Program-made: the position numbers and the translations under genes | Notes under the pieces: generated by a model | What the model was told of the DNA's origin: nothing | Databases searched by the model: none | What the model saw: only the letters and a program-made list of their open reading frames with translations | Source of the DNA: Salinibacter grassmerensis | GTDB taxonomy: Bacteria; Bacteroidota; Rhodothermia; Rhodothermales; Salinibacteraceae | Length of the DNA stretch: 64,000 nucleotides | Assembly (NCBI RefSeq): GCF_947077765.1 | Contig: NZ_CAMTTF010000001.1 | Span: 904,818 to 968,817, forward strand | Direction: 5' to 3' | Shown: one piece after another, positions 45,791-55,000 of the stretch | Numbering within the stretch: position 1 is the first letter of the stretch | How the letters are laid out: each line of letters begins with the position of its first letter

Positions 45791-47011
45791 TTACTCTGAG
45801 GGGCGCTCCGCGGCGGCCGCGACCTCCGTCCACACGCGGAGCAGATTCTCCCCGAGGATCTGCTGAATCTCCGTGTCTGAGTAGCCGCGGCGGAGGAGCT
45901 CAGCGACGAGGGCGGGGTAGCCGGAGGCGTCCTGCAGGCCCTCCGGCAGCACAAAAACGCCGTCAAAGTCGGAGCCGAGGCCGACGTGTTCGGTGCCCAC
46001 GAGGTCCACGGCGTGGTCGATGTGGTCGGCCACGTCCTGCACGGTGCCGATCGGGTGCTCGCGGCGGGTCCGTTGTTCGTAGACGACTGCCTCGCGCGAG
46101 TCCTCTGCCCAGCCCATCGCGTCGATGTGGGCATTCATGCGGTTGCGAATGGGATCGTCCCGGTCCTGGTACGCAGTGCGGAGGAAGGAGGAGCCGAATG
46201 TGATCATCACGACCCCGCCGGTGCCGGCAATCTCCCTGATCAGGTTGTCACTCACGTTCCGCTTCCAGCCGGGCGTAAAGTGGCGACACGAAGAGTGGGA
46301 CGCGACGACTGGGGCGTTCGACTGTTCGATGGCGTCGATGGCCGTGGCGTCGGTGACGTGGGAGACATCTACCATGATGCCGAGCCGATTCATTTCCGCT
46401 ACCACCCGCTCCCCGAACGGACTCAGCCCATTCCACCGTGGCTCAGAGTCGTCGTAGGAGGAGTCCCCGAGGCGATTGTGCGTGCCATGCGTGAGGGTGA
46501 TGTATCGGACGCCCCGATCGTAGAAGTGCTCTACGTTGTCGAGCTCGCCGCCGAGGCCGGCGCCGTTTTCCATCCCCAAAGGAAGAGCTACGGCCTCCGT
46601 CTTGGAAATCTGGCGCACGTCGTCCGGCGAGGTTGCCAGCGCAAACTTGGCGGGGTGCGCCGCCGCAATCTCTTCCACTAAGTCGATAAGGGCATCGGCC
46701 CGGTTCGTCGCGGCGGCGGGGTTGCTCTGCAGGTACGTGGGGATGTAGATCGACATGAAGGGCGCGTCGAGGCCGCCGGCCCGGGCTCGTGGATAGTCGA
46801 AGTCGCCCCCCACCGTAGAGTCGGCCGGATTCTCGTAGAAGTCGTTCAGGCGGTAGGGAAGGTCGACGTGGCCGTCCACCAGGAGGGAGGCCTGGACGAG
46901 ACGATCGGCCCGGGCGTCGATCGAGGCGGCTGGCTGCGCCTGCGAGACCCGGCTCCCCATCAGAAGAAGCACGAAGGAGACGACGATCAAGGAAGAGGTC
47001 GGGGCCGGCAC
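45791..47011 (-). CDS. Secreted membrane-dipeptidase-like metallopeptidase (M19)
   Basis: M19 enzymes are zinc dipeptidases that cut L-Xaa-L/D-Xaa dipeptides. The 406-residue product has a signal peptide (SSLIVVSFVLLLMGSRVSQA, cleavage near 25). The metal-binding pattern follows: DGHVD with His48 and Asp50, the Glu in LPLGMENGAGLGG, and the His residues in VDVSHVTD and VVASHSSCRHF. GSDFDGVFVLPEGL near 350 is the usual late signature. The residues needed for two metals are all present, so activity is expected. It is followed by a BtuF-like gene upstream on the same strand (60-base gap), but no common pathway is evident. Confidence 0.93.
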   Translation of the reverse strand: MPAPTSSLIVVSFVLLLMGSRVSQAQPAASIDARADRLVQASLLVDGHVDLPYRLNDFYENPADSTVGGDFDYPRARAGGLDAPFMSIYIPTYLQSNPAAATNRADALIDLVEEIAAAHPAKFALATSPDDVRQISKTEAVALPLGMENGAGLGGELDNVEHFYDRGVRYITLTHGTHNRLGDSSYDDSEPRWNGLSPFGERVVAEMNRLGIMVDVSHVTDATAIDAIEQSNAPVVASHSSCRHFTPGWKRNVSDNLIREIAGTGGVVMITFGSSFLRTAYQDRDDPIRNRMNAHIDAMGWAEDSREAVVYEQRTRREHPIGTVQDVADHIDHAVDLVGTEHVGLGSDFDGVFVLPEGLQDASGYPALVAELLRRGYSDTEIQQILGENLLRVWTEVAAAAERPSE

Positions 47012-47071
47012 GACGAAGGCGGGGGCGAGAGAGGAATTTTCCGAAGATAGGAGGACAGGGAGCGCAGGGGC

Positions 47072-47878
47072 TCAACCACGCGGGACAGGGGTCGGCAGGC
47101 GCTCGCGCAGGGTCGTCAGGTACGACGGGGTGTCGAGGAGCCGTGGGCCGTACCACGAGAAGGGCTGTCCGTCCACGATCTCGATCGTCGTATCGGGGAG
47201 TGCCTCGCGGAGGTCGGCCGTGAATTCGTCCTTTTCGTGGAAGGGGAAGGGCTCACTGGAACAGAGAACGACGTCGAGGTCCTGCTCGGCAAGTTCGTCG
47301 ATTGTCACCTCCGGGTACCGGGTCTGATCGCCGTAGGCGTTCTTGAGGCCGCCCCAGTGCATCACGTCGTGAATGAATGTATCGCTCCCGACGGTCATGT
47401 AGGGGTCGCGCCAGATGAGATAGGCGGCACGAAGGGAGTCAAAATCGGGCAGGGACTCGAAGCGGGAAATGATCTTGCCAACCAGAGTGGACGTCTGGTC
47501 CGACGTTCCGGTAAGCGTCCCCACCGTCCGGACCATGCCGAGCGCCTCCTCGACAGTCTTGACCTCGGTGACGAATACGGGTGCAATTTCGTCGAGCGTC
47601 CCGACGTCCTCAGCTGTGTTTTCCTCGTGGTTGGCGAGAATGAGGTCCGGGTCTAGGCTACGGACGGTGTCGAAATCGACCTGCTTCGTGCCGCCGACGA
47701 TGGTTTTCTCCGAGCGCCAGTGTTCGGGCCGCTCACAGAAGCGGGTGATGCCGACAACCTCTTCCGCCAGGCCCAGGTGCGCCAGCAACTCGGTCTGGCT
47801 GGGCACCAGGGAGAGGATCCGGTGGGGCCGGTGGTCGAGCGCGATGGTGTGACCGCGGGCGTCGGTGGCAGTAGGCAT
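47072..47878 (-). CDS. BtuF-like (cobalamin/metal-chelate) binding protein without signal peptide
   Basis: The 268-residue product has the TroA/BtuF fold pattern: RILSLVPSQTELLAHLGLAE, VVGITRFCERPEHWR, the KQVDFDTVRSLDPDLILAN segment, and a long backbone helix region (AFSS-type) around SDQTSTLVGKIISRF. DVVLCSSEPFPF is the late strand of BtuF proteins. No signal peptide is visible from the ATG at 47878 or from the upstream extension of the frame to 47989, so it is probably cytoplasmic or exported by another route. No BtuC or BtuD gene is adjacent. It is divergent (134 bases) from a methionine-synthase-like gene, which makes a cobalamin- or corrinoid-linked role attractive but unproven. Confidence 0.78.
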   Translation of the reverse strand: MPTATDARGHTIALDHRPHRILSLVPSQTELLAHLGLAEEVVGITRFCERPEHWRSEKTIVGGTKQVDFDTVRSLDPDLILANHEENTAEDVGTLDEIAPVFVTEVKTVEEALGMVRTVGTLTGTSDQTSTLVGKIISRFESLPDFDSLRAAYLIWRDPYMTVGSDTFIHDVMHWGGLKNAYGDQTRYPEVTIDELAEQDLDVVLCSSEPFPFHEKDEFTADLREALPDTTIEIVDGQPFSWYGPRLLDTPSYLTTLRERLPTPVPRG

Positions 47879-48012
47879 TGAGAAAATAGGCTGTGGAAAG
47901 ACTGGATCCCTCAAAACGACGGGCTGAGCCAGGTTGGTTCCTGGATGAAGGAATCGTTTTGGAGTCTGGGACGTGTGGCCGGTCCACATCCACTGACCAA
48001 GTTGTCCTATCT

Positions 48013-49083
48013 ATGTCCCTTCCCACCGAGCCCATTGGCAGCATTCCCCGGCCCGAAGAGGTCATCGAGGGACTGGAGGCGTACCGACGTGGCGACCTGA
48101 GCCAGGACGCCCTAGACCGAATTGCCGACCGCGCCCTGCGGGCCACCGTCGGCGCGTTCGAAGACACGGGCTCCCCCGTCATCACGGACGGGGAGCAGGC
48201 CAAGCCCAGCTTCCTGACCTATCCGATTGAGGGGGCCGACAACGTCGCGCCCGGCGGTGTCGAGATTCCGTTCGAGGCGGGACACACCCGCACCCTGCCC
48301 CGGCTCACCGAGGGGCCCCTCCGCTACGAGACCTACGCGGCAGAGTACCTGGAGCGGGCACAGGCCTACGCGAGTGTGCCGGTGAAGCAGAGCGTCATCT
48401 CAGCCTCCGCCCTCAGTTTCCTCTACCCGGACGACGGCCTCGACGGGTACTCACGGGAGGCGTTTCTTGAGGACCTCGTCGATGAGGTGGAGACCGACAT
48501 TCGCCAATGCCTCGACGCCGGTGCGCACGCCGTCCAGATTGACTTTACGGAGGGCCGCCTCGCGGTGAAACTCGATCCTTCGAAGGAACTGCTTCGCGAG
48601 TTTGTGGCGCTTAACAACCGTGTCCTCGACCGTTTTTCCGACGAGGCGCGCCAACGGATCGGCGTTCACACCTGTCCGGGGGGCGATAAGGACTCGACCC
48701 ACAGTGCCGACGTGGACTACGCGGAGCTTCTGCCCCTGCTTTTCGACCTGAACGTGGGGCGCTTCTACATGCAGTTTGCCAGTGAGGACGAGCCCGAGCG
48801 CGTGCTCGACACTGTGCGCGAGCACAGCACGGACGACCAGACGATTTTCCTCGGCGTGACCGACGTGACCCGTCCGCGTGTGGAATCGCCCGGGGAGGTC
48901 TGTGACACGATCGTACAGGCGGCGGAGCATCTTGCGCCGGAGCGGCTCGGGACCACCGATGACTGTGGCTTTTCGCCGTTCGGGGACGACCGGTCCACCG
49001 CCCGACGTACTGCGTTCGACAAGATCGAAGCGCGAGTGGAGGGGACGAGGCGGGCACGGCAGACGCTCGGGCTCTCGGTGTAA
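48013..49083 (+). CDS. Short MetE-like zinc methyltransferase (core methionine synthase domain)
   Basis: The 356-residue product is about half the length of classical MetE and corresponds to its catalytic C-terminal barrel only. It begins TEPIGSIPRPEEVIEGLEAY, has AVQIDFTEGRLAVKL in the middle, and carries the zinc ligands His219 and Cys221 in GVHTCPGGD and Cys318 in TTDDCGFSPF. All three match the His-X-Cys ... Cys pattern of homocysteine-binding MetE domains. The N-terminal folate-binding half is missing, so the methyl donor may not be methyltetrahydrofolate; folate-independent core-MetE enzymes are known. I chose the ATG at 48013 because the family match starts there. It converges on mpl with one base between the stops. 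Confidence 0.82.
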   Translation: MSLPTEPIGSIPRPEEVIEGLEAYRRGDLSQDALDRIADRALRATVGAFEDTGSPVITDGEQAKPSFLTYPIEGADNVAPGGVEIPFEAGHTRTLPRLTEGPLRYETYAAEYLERAQAYASVPVKQSVISASALSFLYPDDGLDGYSREAFLEDLVDEVETDIRQCLDAGAHAVQIDFTEGRLAVKLDPSKELLREFVALNNRVLDRFSDEARQRIGVHTCPGGDKDSTHSADVDYAELLPLLFDLNVGRFYMQFASEDEPERVLDTVREHSTDDQTIFLGVTDVTRPRVESPGEVCDTIVQAAEHLAPERLGTTDDCGFSPFGDDRSTARRTAFDKIEARVEGTRRARQTLGLSV

Positions 49084-49084
49084 C

Positions 49085-50560
49085 TCACCCCGATCGTGCC
49101 AGTGCGTCCGGCAGACGCTCGGGCAGACCGCCGAAGCTGCCGTTGCTCATGAGGAGAGCCACGTCGCCGGGCTGGAGCGTGTCTGTGAGAGTGGGAAGCA
49201 CGGCGTCGACGTCCTCGAACACCTCAGCGGGAATGCCGCGGTCGCGGATCGTGTGGGCCACGGCCGTCGGGTCGAGCATCGCGTCGGTGTCGTCGTTGTG
49301 GCGCACCGGCGGGGCCTTCAGAAACACGCGGTCGGCGGCGTCGAAGGCGGTCCCGTAGGCGGCCTCGAAGCGCTTGCGCCGGCTCGTGTTGGACCGGGGC
49401 TCGAAGATGGCGACGAGCCGCCGGTCCGGATGGGCCGTGCGGAGGGCCTCCACGGTGGCCTCGACGGCAGTGGGGTGATGGGCGAAGTCGTCCACCACGA
49501 GTACGTCGTTGGGGCGGCCGCGGACCTGTTGTCGCCGCTTCATGCCCCCGAACGATTCGAGCCCCGCCGCTATGGTGGACGGAGATACGCCTTCTCGATG
49601 AGCGAGCAGGGCGGCCGCCAGCGCGTTTTGCACGTTGTGACGCCCAGGGAGGGGAAGGTGCACGTCTTCACTGTGCCGGCCCATGCGCAGGGTGAACGAC
49701 AGGCCGCGTCCGGTGGGCGTCAGGGCCTCGGCACGAATGTCGTTTGGGGGGCCGAGCCCGTAGGTCTGGACCGAGGCACTGGTGTGGTCGGCGAGGGCCC
49801 GCACGGCAGGGAGGTCGCCGCAAAGCGCCAATTGTCCGTCGCGGGGGAGGCGGCCGACGAAGTCCTCGAAGGCCCCTCGATAATCGTCCCGGTCGACAAA
49901 AATGTCCGCGTGGTCGAACTCCAGAGAGGTGACGATTGCCGACTGAGGGCGATAGTGCAAAAACTTGGACCGCTTGTCGAAGTAGGCACTGTCGTACTCG
50001 TCGCCCTCCACCACGAAGGGAGCGTCCGAGCCGAGTGCGTAGCTCTGCTCCGTGTCCTCCATGACCCCTCCGATGAGGAATCCGGGGTCGATGCCGGCGT
50101 GACGGAGCAGGTGCACGAGCAGGCCTGTGGTAGTGGTTTTTCCGTGCGTGCCGGCCACGACGAGGGGGCGCCGGTCCCGCAGAAAGTGATGGGCGAGGGC
50201 CTCCGGAAACGATTGCTGCGGGAGGCGCTCCTCGCGGGCAACGGCGGCCTCCGGATGGGTCGGGGTGCAGGCGTTGCCCACGACCGTCAGGTCAGGAGGG
50301 GGCGCGAGGTGCGACGGGGCGTAGCCCTCGTGGACCGGAATGCCGCGCTCGGCGAGATGGGTGCTCATGGGCGGGTACACACCGTCGTCGCTTCCCCGCA
50401 CGTCAAGCCCAGCCTGGTGGAAGAGGCCGGCCAGGGCGCCCATGCCCGTCCCGCAGATGCCAATGAGGTGAACCTCCTCGATCTGGGCGGGCGGCGGCAC
50501 GTCGGGGCGTGAAAACTGGCGGAGCGACGCGTCCGGCAGGTCGTCGATGGGGCGAGGCAT
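49085..50560 (-). CDS. mpl: UDP-MurNAc:L-Ala-gamma-D-Glu-meso-DAP ligase
   Basis: Mpl recycles cell-wall peptides by joining the released tripeptide to UDP-N-acetylmuramate. The 491-residue product has the Mur-ligase three-domain layout. A Rossmann-like N-domain starts VHLIGICGTGMGALAGLFHQ (about 30-49), with GLDVRGSDDGVYPPMS. The ATP-binding loop is GTHGKTTTT at residues 137-145, with VVEGDEYDSAYFD near 185, the hallmark of Mpl over MurC. SLEFDHADIF is the next motif. The C-domain contains VVDDFAHHPTAVEATVEAL. The frame end abuts the convergent MetE-like gene. It lies 30 bases after the CNNM gene on the same strand and may share its transcript. Confidence 0.93.
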   Translation of the reverse strand: MPRPIDDLPDASLRQFSRPDVPPPAQIEEVHLIGICGTGMGALAGLFHQAGLDVRGSDDGVYPPMSTHLAERGIPVHEGYAPSHLAPPPDLTVVGNACTPTHPEAAVAREERLPQQSFPEALAHHFLRDRRPLVVAGTHGKTTTTGLLVHLLRHAGIDPGFLIGGVMEDTEQSYALGSDAPFVVEGDEYDSAYFDKRSKFLHYRPQSAIVTSLEFDHADIFVDRDDYRGAFEDFVGRLPRDGQLALCGDLPAVRALADHTSASVQTYGLGPPNDIRAEALTPTGRGLSFTLRMGRHSEDVHLPLPGRHNVQNALAAALLAHREGVSPSTIAAGLESFGGMKRRQQVRGRPNDVLVVDDFAHHPTAVEATVEALRTAHPDRRLVAIFEPRSNTSRRKRFEAAYGTAFDAADRVFLKAPPVRHNDDTDAMLDPTAVAHTIRDRGIPAEVFEDVDAVLPTLTDTLQPGDVALLMSNGSFGGLPERLPDALARSG

Positions 50561-50590
50561 ACGGCGCTACATCATGGGCGGTCGGTGGGG

Positions 50591-51778
50591 CTACTCCTCC
50601 GACGGAGACTCCGACGAGGACCGCCGCGCCATTTCGGCGGCCACCTGCGATTCCGTCTCGGCGGTGGTGTCGTCCTGCAGAACGGTCTCACTCGATTCCT
50701 CCGACTCGGCGTTGTCGGGGGCCTCCAACGCCTCGTCGGAGACCATGCCCAGCTCACGGGCTCGCTTGAACCACTGTTTGCGGGCGAGGGCCTGCATGTC
50801 CTCCACAGAGTCGGCCTCGTCCACGATCTCGAGTCCGAGAAGCGTTTCGACCACGTCCTCCATCGTCACGACCCCCGCCACGCCGCCGTACTCGTCCACC
50901 ACGAGCGCGATGTGCTCCAGGCGGTCGAGCAGGCGTTCCAACAGGTCGGGCAGGGCCAGGGTCTCGTGCACCACCAGAATGTCACGGGAGATCTCCGAGA
51001 GGGACACGTCAAATTCCTCCTGGGCGGCCCGGAGCAGCATCTCGTCCTTCAGCACGTAGCCGGTGATGTCGTCCGGGTCGTCGTCGTAGACCGGAATGCG
51101 GGAGAATCGGAACTCGTCGTGCTCCTCCACCATGTCGCCGATCGTCCTGTGCTCCGGCATCTGGAAGATGACGGTGCGGGGGGTCATCACATCCTTCACC
51201 CGCAGGGAGTTGAAGCGGAAGAGATTCCGCAGGATGCGGGACTCCTTCTCTTCAAAGACGCCTTCTTCCTCCCCCAGCTCGGCCATCGCCGTAAACTCCT
51301 CGCGGCTGAAGGCGGCCTCGTCCTCGTCCTGCGAGAGCAGGTATGTGAGGCCCTGCGACAGCTTTACGAGGGGCCACATCACGATGATTGTCACCGTGAG
51401 TAGACGAACGAGCACGGGGGTAAGCGTTCTCCAGTAGACGGCCCCGAGCGTCTTCGGGATGATCTCCGACAAGACGAGAATGAGAAGGGTGAGGATGCCC
51501 GCGATGATGCCCGTGTAGGCCTCCCCAAAGACGACGGCAGCCTGCGCGCCCACGCCCGCCGCGCCCACCGTGTGGGCGATTGTGTTGAGGCTCAGAATGG
51601 CCGCCAGCGGGCGGTCGACGTTCTCCTTGAACTGGTGCAGCCGCTTGCCGACCGTGCCCCCCTCGCGCTCCAGCGCCGCCACGTATGAGGGCGTCACGCT
51701 CAGCAAGACGGCCTCCATCACGGAGCACAGGAAAGAGACCCCGATCGCCAGCGCAACGTAGAGGAGAAGTAATCCCAT
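50591..51778 (-). CDS. CNNM/CBS-domain membrane protein (HlyC/CorC family, short form)
   Basis: CNNM proteins move or sense divalent cations such as Mg2+. The 395-residue product has the N-terminal CNNM membrane domain with about four helices (LLLLYVALAIGVSFLCSVMEA at 3-22, NTIAHTVGAAGVGAQAAVVF near 61-80, GIIAGILTLLILVLSEIIPK near 90-109, LVRLLTVTIIVMWPLV near 122-137). A CBS pair at about 190-315 contains VKDVMTPRTVIFQM and VDEYGGVAGVVTMEDVVETL. The CorC_HlyC transporter-associated domain that usually follows is absent. Instead there is a hydrophilic tail of about 80 residues rich in Glu, Ser and Ala. mpl follows 30 bases later. Confidence 0.88.
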   Translation of the reverse strand: MGLLLLYVALAIGVSFLCSVMEAVLLSVTPSYVAALEREGGTVGKRLHQFKENVDRPLAAILSLNTIAHTVGAAGVGAQAAVVFGEAYTGIIAGILTLLILVLSEIIPKTLGAVYWRTLTPVLVRLLTVTIIVMWPLVKLSQGLTYLLSQDEDEAAFSREEFTAMAELGEEEGVFEEKESRILRNLFRFNSLRVKDVMTPRTVIFQMPEHRTIGDMVEEHDEFRFSRIPVYDDDPDDITGYVLKDEMLLRAAQEEFDVSLSEISRDILVVHETLALPDLLERLLDRLEHIALVVDEYGGVAGVVTMEDVVETLLGLEIVDEADSVEDMQALARKQWFKRARELGMVSDEALEAPDNAESEESSETVLQDDTTAETESQVAAEMARRSSSESPSEE

Positions 51779-52098
51779 TCGCGATCAACGGAGCTCTCGA
51801 GAACAGTCAGGTGGGCAGGGCCGAAAGAACGGATCCACCCGGGCGTCCGCAAAGTACCCGAGGCATTCTTCGGGTCATGTTGCAAACGGACCCCTCATAA
51901 ATGCGGATGGTTTCCTTCGGTTTCTTCGATGAGGCAAGAGCGGTGGACGTGAGGCCGGGGAACTCCAGGTCCTCGCGACGGCTCCCACGCGGCAACGCAA
52001 GTGCAATGCGCGATTTTTGTGCGTGCGTCCGGGCTGACGGAGGAGCCTCCCGCACCCGATGTGTCCGTGAGGAAGGGAAGGGTTCGTTCCCCTCCCCA
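51779..52098. other. Intergenic region between the efflux operon and the CNNM gene
   Basis: These 320 bases follow the RND stop and precede the CNNM start, both on the minus strand. A perfect inverted repeat ACCCGA/TCGGGT with an 8-base loop lies at 51856-51875, without a T-run. A weaker GGGAA/TTCCC repeat lies near 52075. Open frames in the gap show no recognisable protein. The CNNM promoter must be here, but I see no exact TAnnTTTG. Confidence 0.4.
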
Positions 52099-55000
52099 TC
52101 ACGTCTTGGAGGGGCGATCCGTTTGCGGCGTCGAGGGGTCGCTTGACGGGGCCCCATCGCCGGGAGAGCTGTCATCGAGCAGGCTGTCGGTCACGACCGT
52201 CTCGCTGACGATTGAGGCGTCGTCCGAACTGCCGCCGAAGGCTGTCGTCAGGCGCAGGCTTGCGGAATCAAACACCGAGTACATCACGGGCACGATGACG
52301 AGGGTGAGAAACGTGGCAAAGGTGAGCCCCGAGATGATGGCCGTCCCCATCGGTCCCCAGAACTGTGTGTTTTCACTTCCGAACTGGAAGTTCGGGGCGA
52401 AGTCGGCCAGCAGGCCCACGAAGTCGATGTTGATGCCGAAGGTAAGCGGAACGAGGCCGAGAATGGTCGTGAGGGCCGTGAGTAGCACCGGGCGCAGGCG
52501 CGTCGCGCCGCCCTCGATGATGGCCTCCTGTTTGTCCTGGCCGCGCCCACGGAGCTGCATGATGTAGTCGACCAGCACAATATTGTTGTTCACCACGATG
52601 CCGGCCAGGGCAATGATGCCGATAAACGTGAAGAGGTTGAACGGCGTGCGCGTGAGAATAAGGCCCAGCAGAACACCGATCATGCTCAGGCCCACGGCGA
52701 CCATGATGATGAACGGGGCGCTGATCGAGTTAAACTCCACGATGAGGATCAGCAAAATCAGGGAGGCCCCGATCAGGAGTGCCGTCGTGAGGAAGCCGAA
52801 GGACTCCTGCTGGTCCTCGTTGCCCCCTGTGTACTCCATCGTGTAGCCCTGAGGCAGGCCCTGACGGTATTCTGAGAGTTCGTCTTGTACGCGGGTCAGC
52901 ACCTCTGGGCCGTTGTAGCCGGGACCGGCGGCGCCGGAAACGGTCACCACCCGGTTCTGGTCGATTCGGGTGATGGACCCGAAGCCGGTGCCCTCCTCAA
53001 TGTTGGCCACCGAGGTGAGGGGAATCTGTTGGCCGCGGGGGTTGGTCACGGTCAGGCTTCCAAGGCTCTCGATGCTCTGTCGGTCCTGCTCGCGGAGGCG
53101 TACGGTAATGTCGTACTCGTCCTCCCCGCTGCGATAAGTGTCGGCCTCCGTGCCCTGGATGGCGGTCCGCACCGTCCGGGCGATCTGGCTCGTCGAGAGG
53201 CCATATTCCGCCGCCTGGGCACGGTCCACGTCGACCTGCACCTCGGGCCGTCCGGTGTTCAGGTTGTCGGTGACGTCGACGAGGCCGGGAAGGCGTCCGC
53301 TCTGGGCCGCGTCCGTAAGCTGGCGTTTTACCTCGTTCGAGATCTGAACAATCCGCTCAAACTCCGGCCCCGAAATTTCAATGTTGACCGGGGGGCCGGT
53401 CGGGGGGCCCTGCTCCTGCTGCGTAAATTCAATCTCAGTGCCCGGGATGCCCTGCAGCTGGGCGCGCAGCTTTTCCAGGGTGCGGGTCGACGACTCGGGC
53501 CGTTCGGCGTAGTCCACCATGTTGAGCGAGACCCGCGAGCGTTCGGGCTGCTGGGCCCCACCGCCGAACTGAGCGTCCCCGCCCACCCCCACATTCATCA
53601 AGAGATTTTCGATGTTGGCCTCCGAGTCCGGATTCTGATCCAGCAGTTTCAGGATGCGGTCCCCCATCGTTTGTGCGACGCGGTTGGAGGCTTCGATGTT
53701 GGTGCCCAGCGGCGCCTCAGCCGTAATTTGCACCCGGTTCGGGTCCGTGTCGGGAAAGAACGCTTGGCCGGTGGGGGCGACAAGGTAGAGCCCGGCGATG
53801 AGCACGAGGCCGCCGAGCGAGCTATTCAACAGCGCCGCCCGGGTATCCGTGAGCAGAAGGCGGTCGCGGGCGTTGAAGAGGGCCCCGAGGAGGCCCACCC
53901 CCACGATGAACACAGGGGCCGCCGCCAGGCGAAAAATGGTGCCGGGGCCAATGCCACCGGCGAGGTAGTTAAGCCCGAGCACGAGGAGCATCACGGCGAG
54001 GAGACCAGCGCCCCCCTTTACGCTCGTCCAACCGCCCAGGTAGATGCTTTCGAGGGTGTGTATCAGAACGCCGAGGGCGCCAAGGGCCGCCAGCACGCCG
54101 CCGGGCACGAGCAGCAGCATGCCGGCCGTCTGGCCGGCCACCATCGTGATCAGGCCGCCCCCGGCGGCCAGCAGCCCGCCCCCTGCGAGGGCCGAGAGCG
54201 CGCCTGTGTTGCGCAGGAAGGCGTACGGAACCGAGTAGTCGCGCTCCAGCATCCGCTGAAGGTAGCTGCGGTACCAGCGGATCAGGCTTGGCAGGCCGCT
54301 CTCGACGAACCGGTCGCCGATGGGGGACATGACGTAGACGTGCAGCAGGTAGAGCGCCGGAACCGCTGTCGCGACCACGACGAGGGTCTTCCAGTTCGCG
54401 ATGCCGAGGGTCACGCCGAGGAGCAGAATGAGGCCCACACCGCCGTAGCGTGCCAGGGCAGGCCACCCCGACGCGGTCTCATCGCCATCTGAGCGGCCCT
54501 TCACCTCTACAAAGAAGCCCGTAATAACCGGGTTGATGATGAGGGCCACGAACAGCGAACTCGTAAGCGTGATGATGAGCGTGAGGGGCATGTAGCTCAT
54601 GAACTCCCCAATAATGCCGGGCCAGAGAAGCATCGGCGCGAAGGCCGAGACCGTCGTGGCGGTGGCGGCAACCACCGGGCCCCCAACCTCGGCGGTGCCC
54701 AGGCGGGCGGACTCCCATCGTGAATAGCCCTGCTCCCGGAAGCGGTAGATGTTCTCGATCACCACCACCGCGTTGTCCACCAGCATCCCCAGTGCGATGA
54801 TGAGGGAGAAGAGGATGATGAAGTTGAGGGTGTAGCCCAGCGCCTGAAAAACAAGGAAGCTGGTGAACATGGACAACGGAATGGCGATGCCCACGAGCGT
54901 GGCGTTGCGCACTCCTAGGAAGAACAGCAGGACAGCGATTACGAAGATAAGTCCGCTGATGATGTTGTTCTCCAAGTCTGTCACCAGCGACTGTACGTTT

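Noticed and set aside
47879-48012. Cobalamin or SAM riboswitch in the BtuF/MetE divergent gap
   Set aside because: The gap is only 134 bases and I see no B12-box or SAM-I core motifs on either strand.
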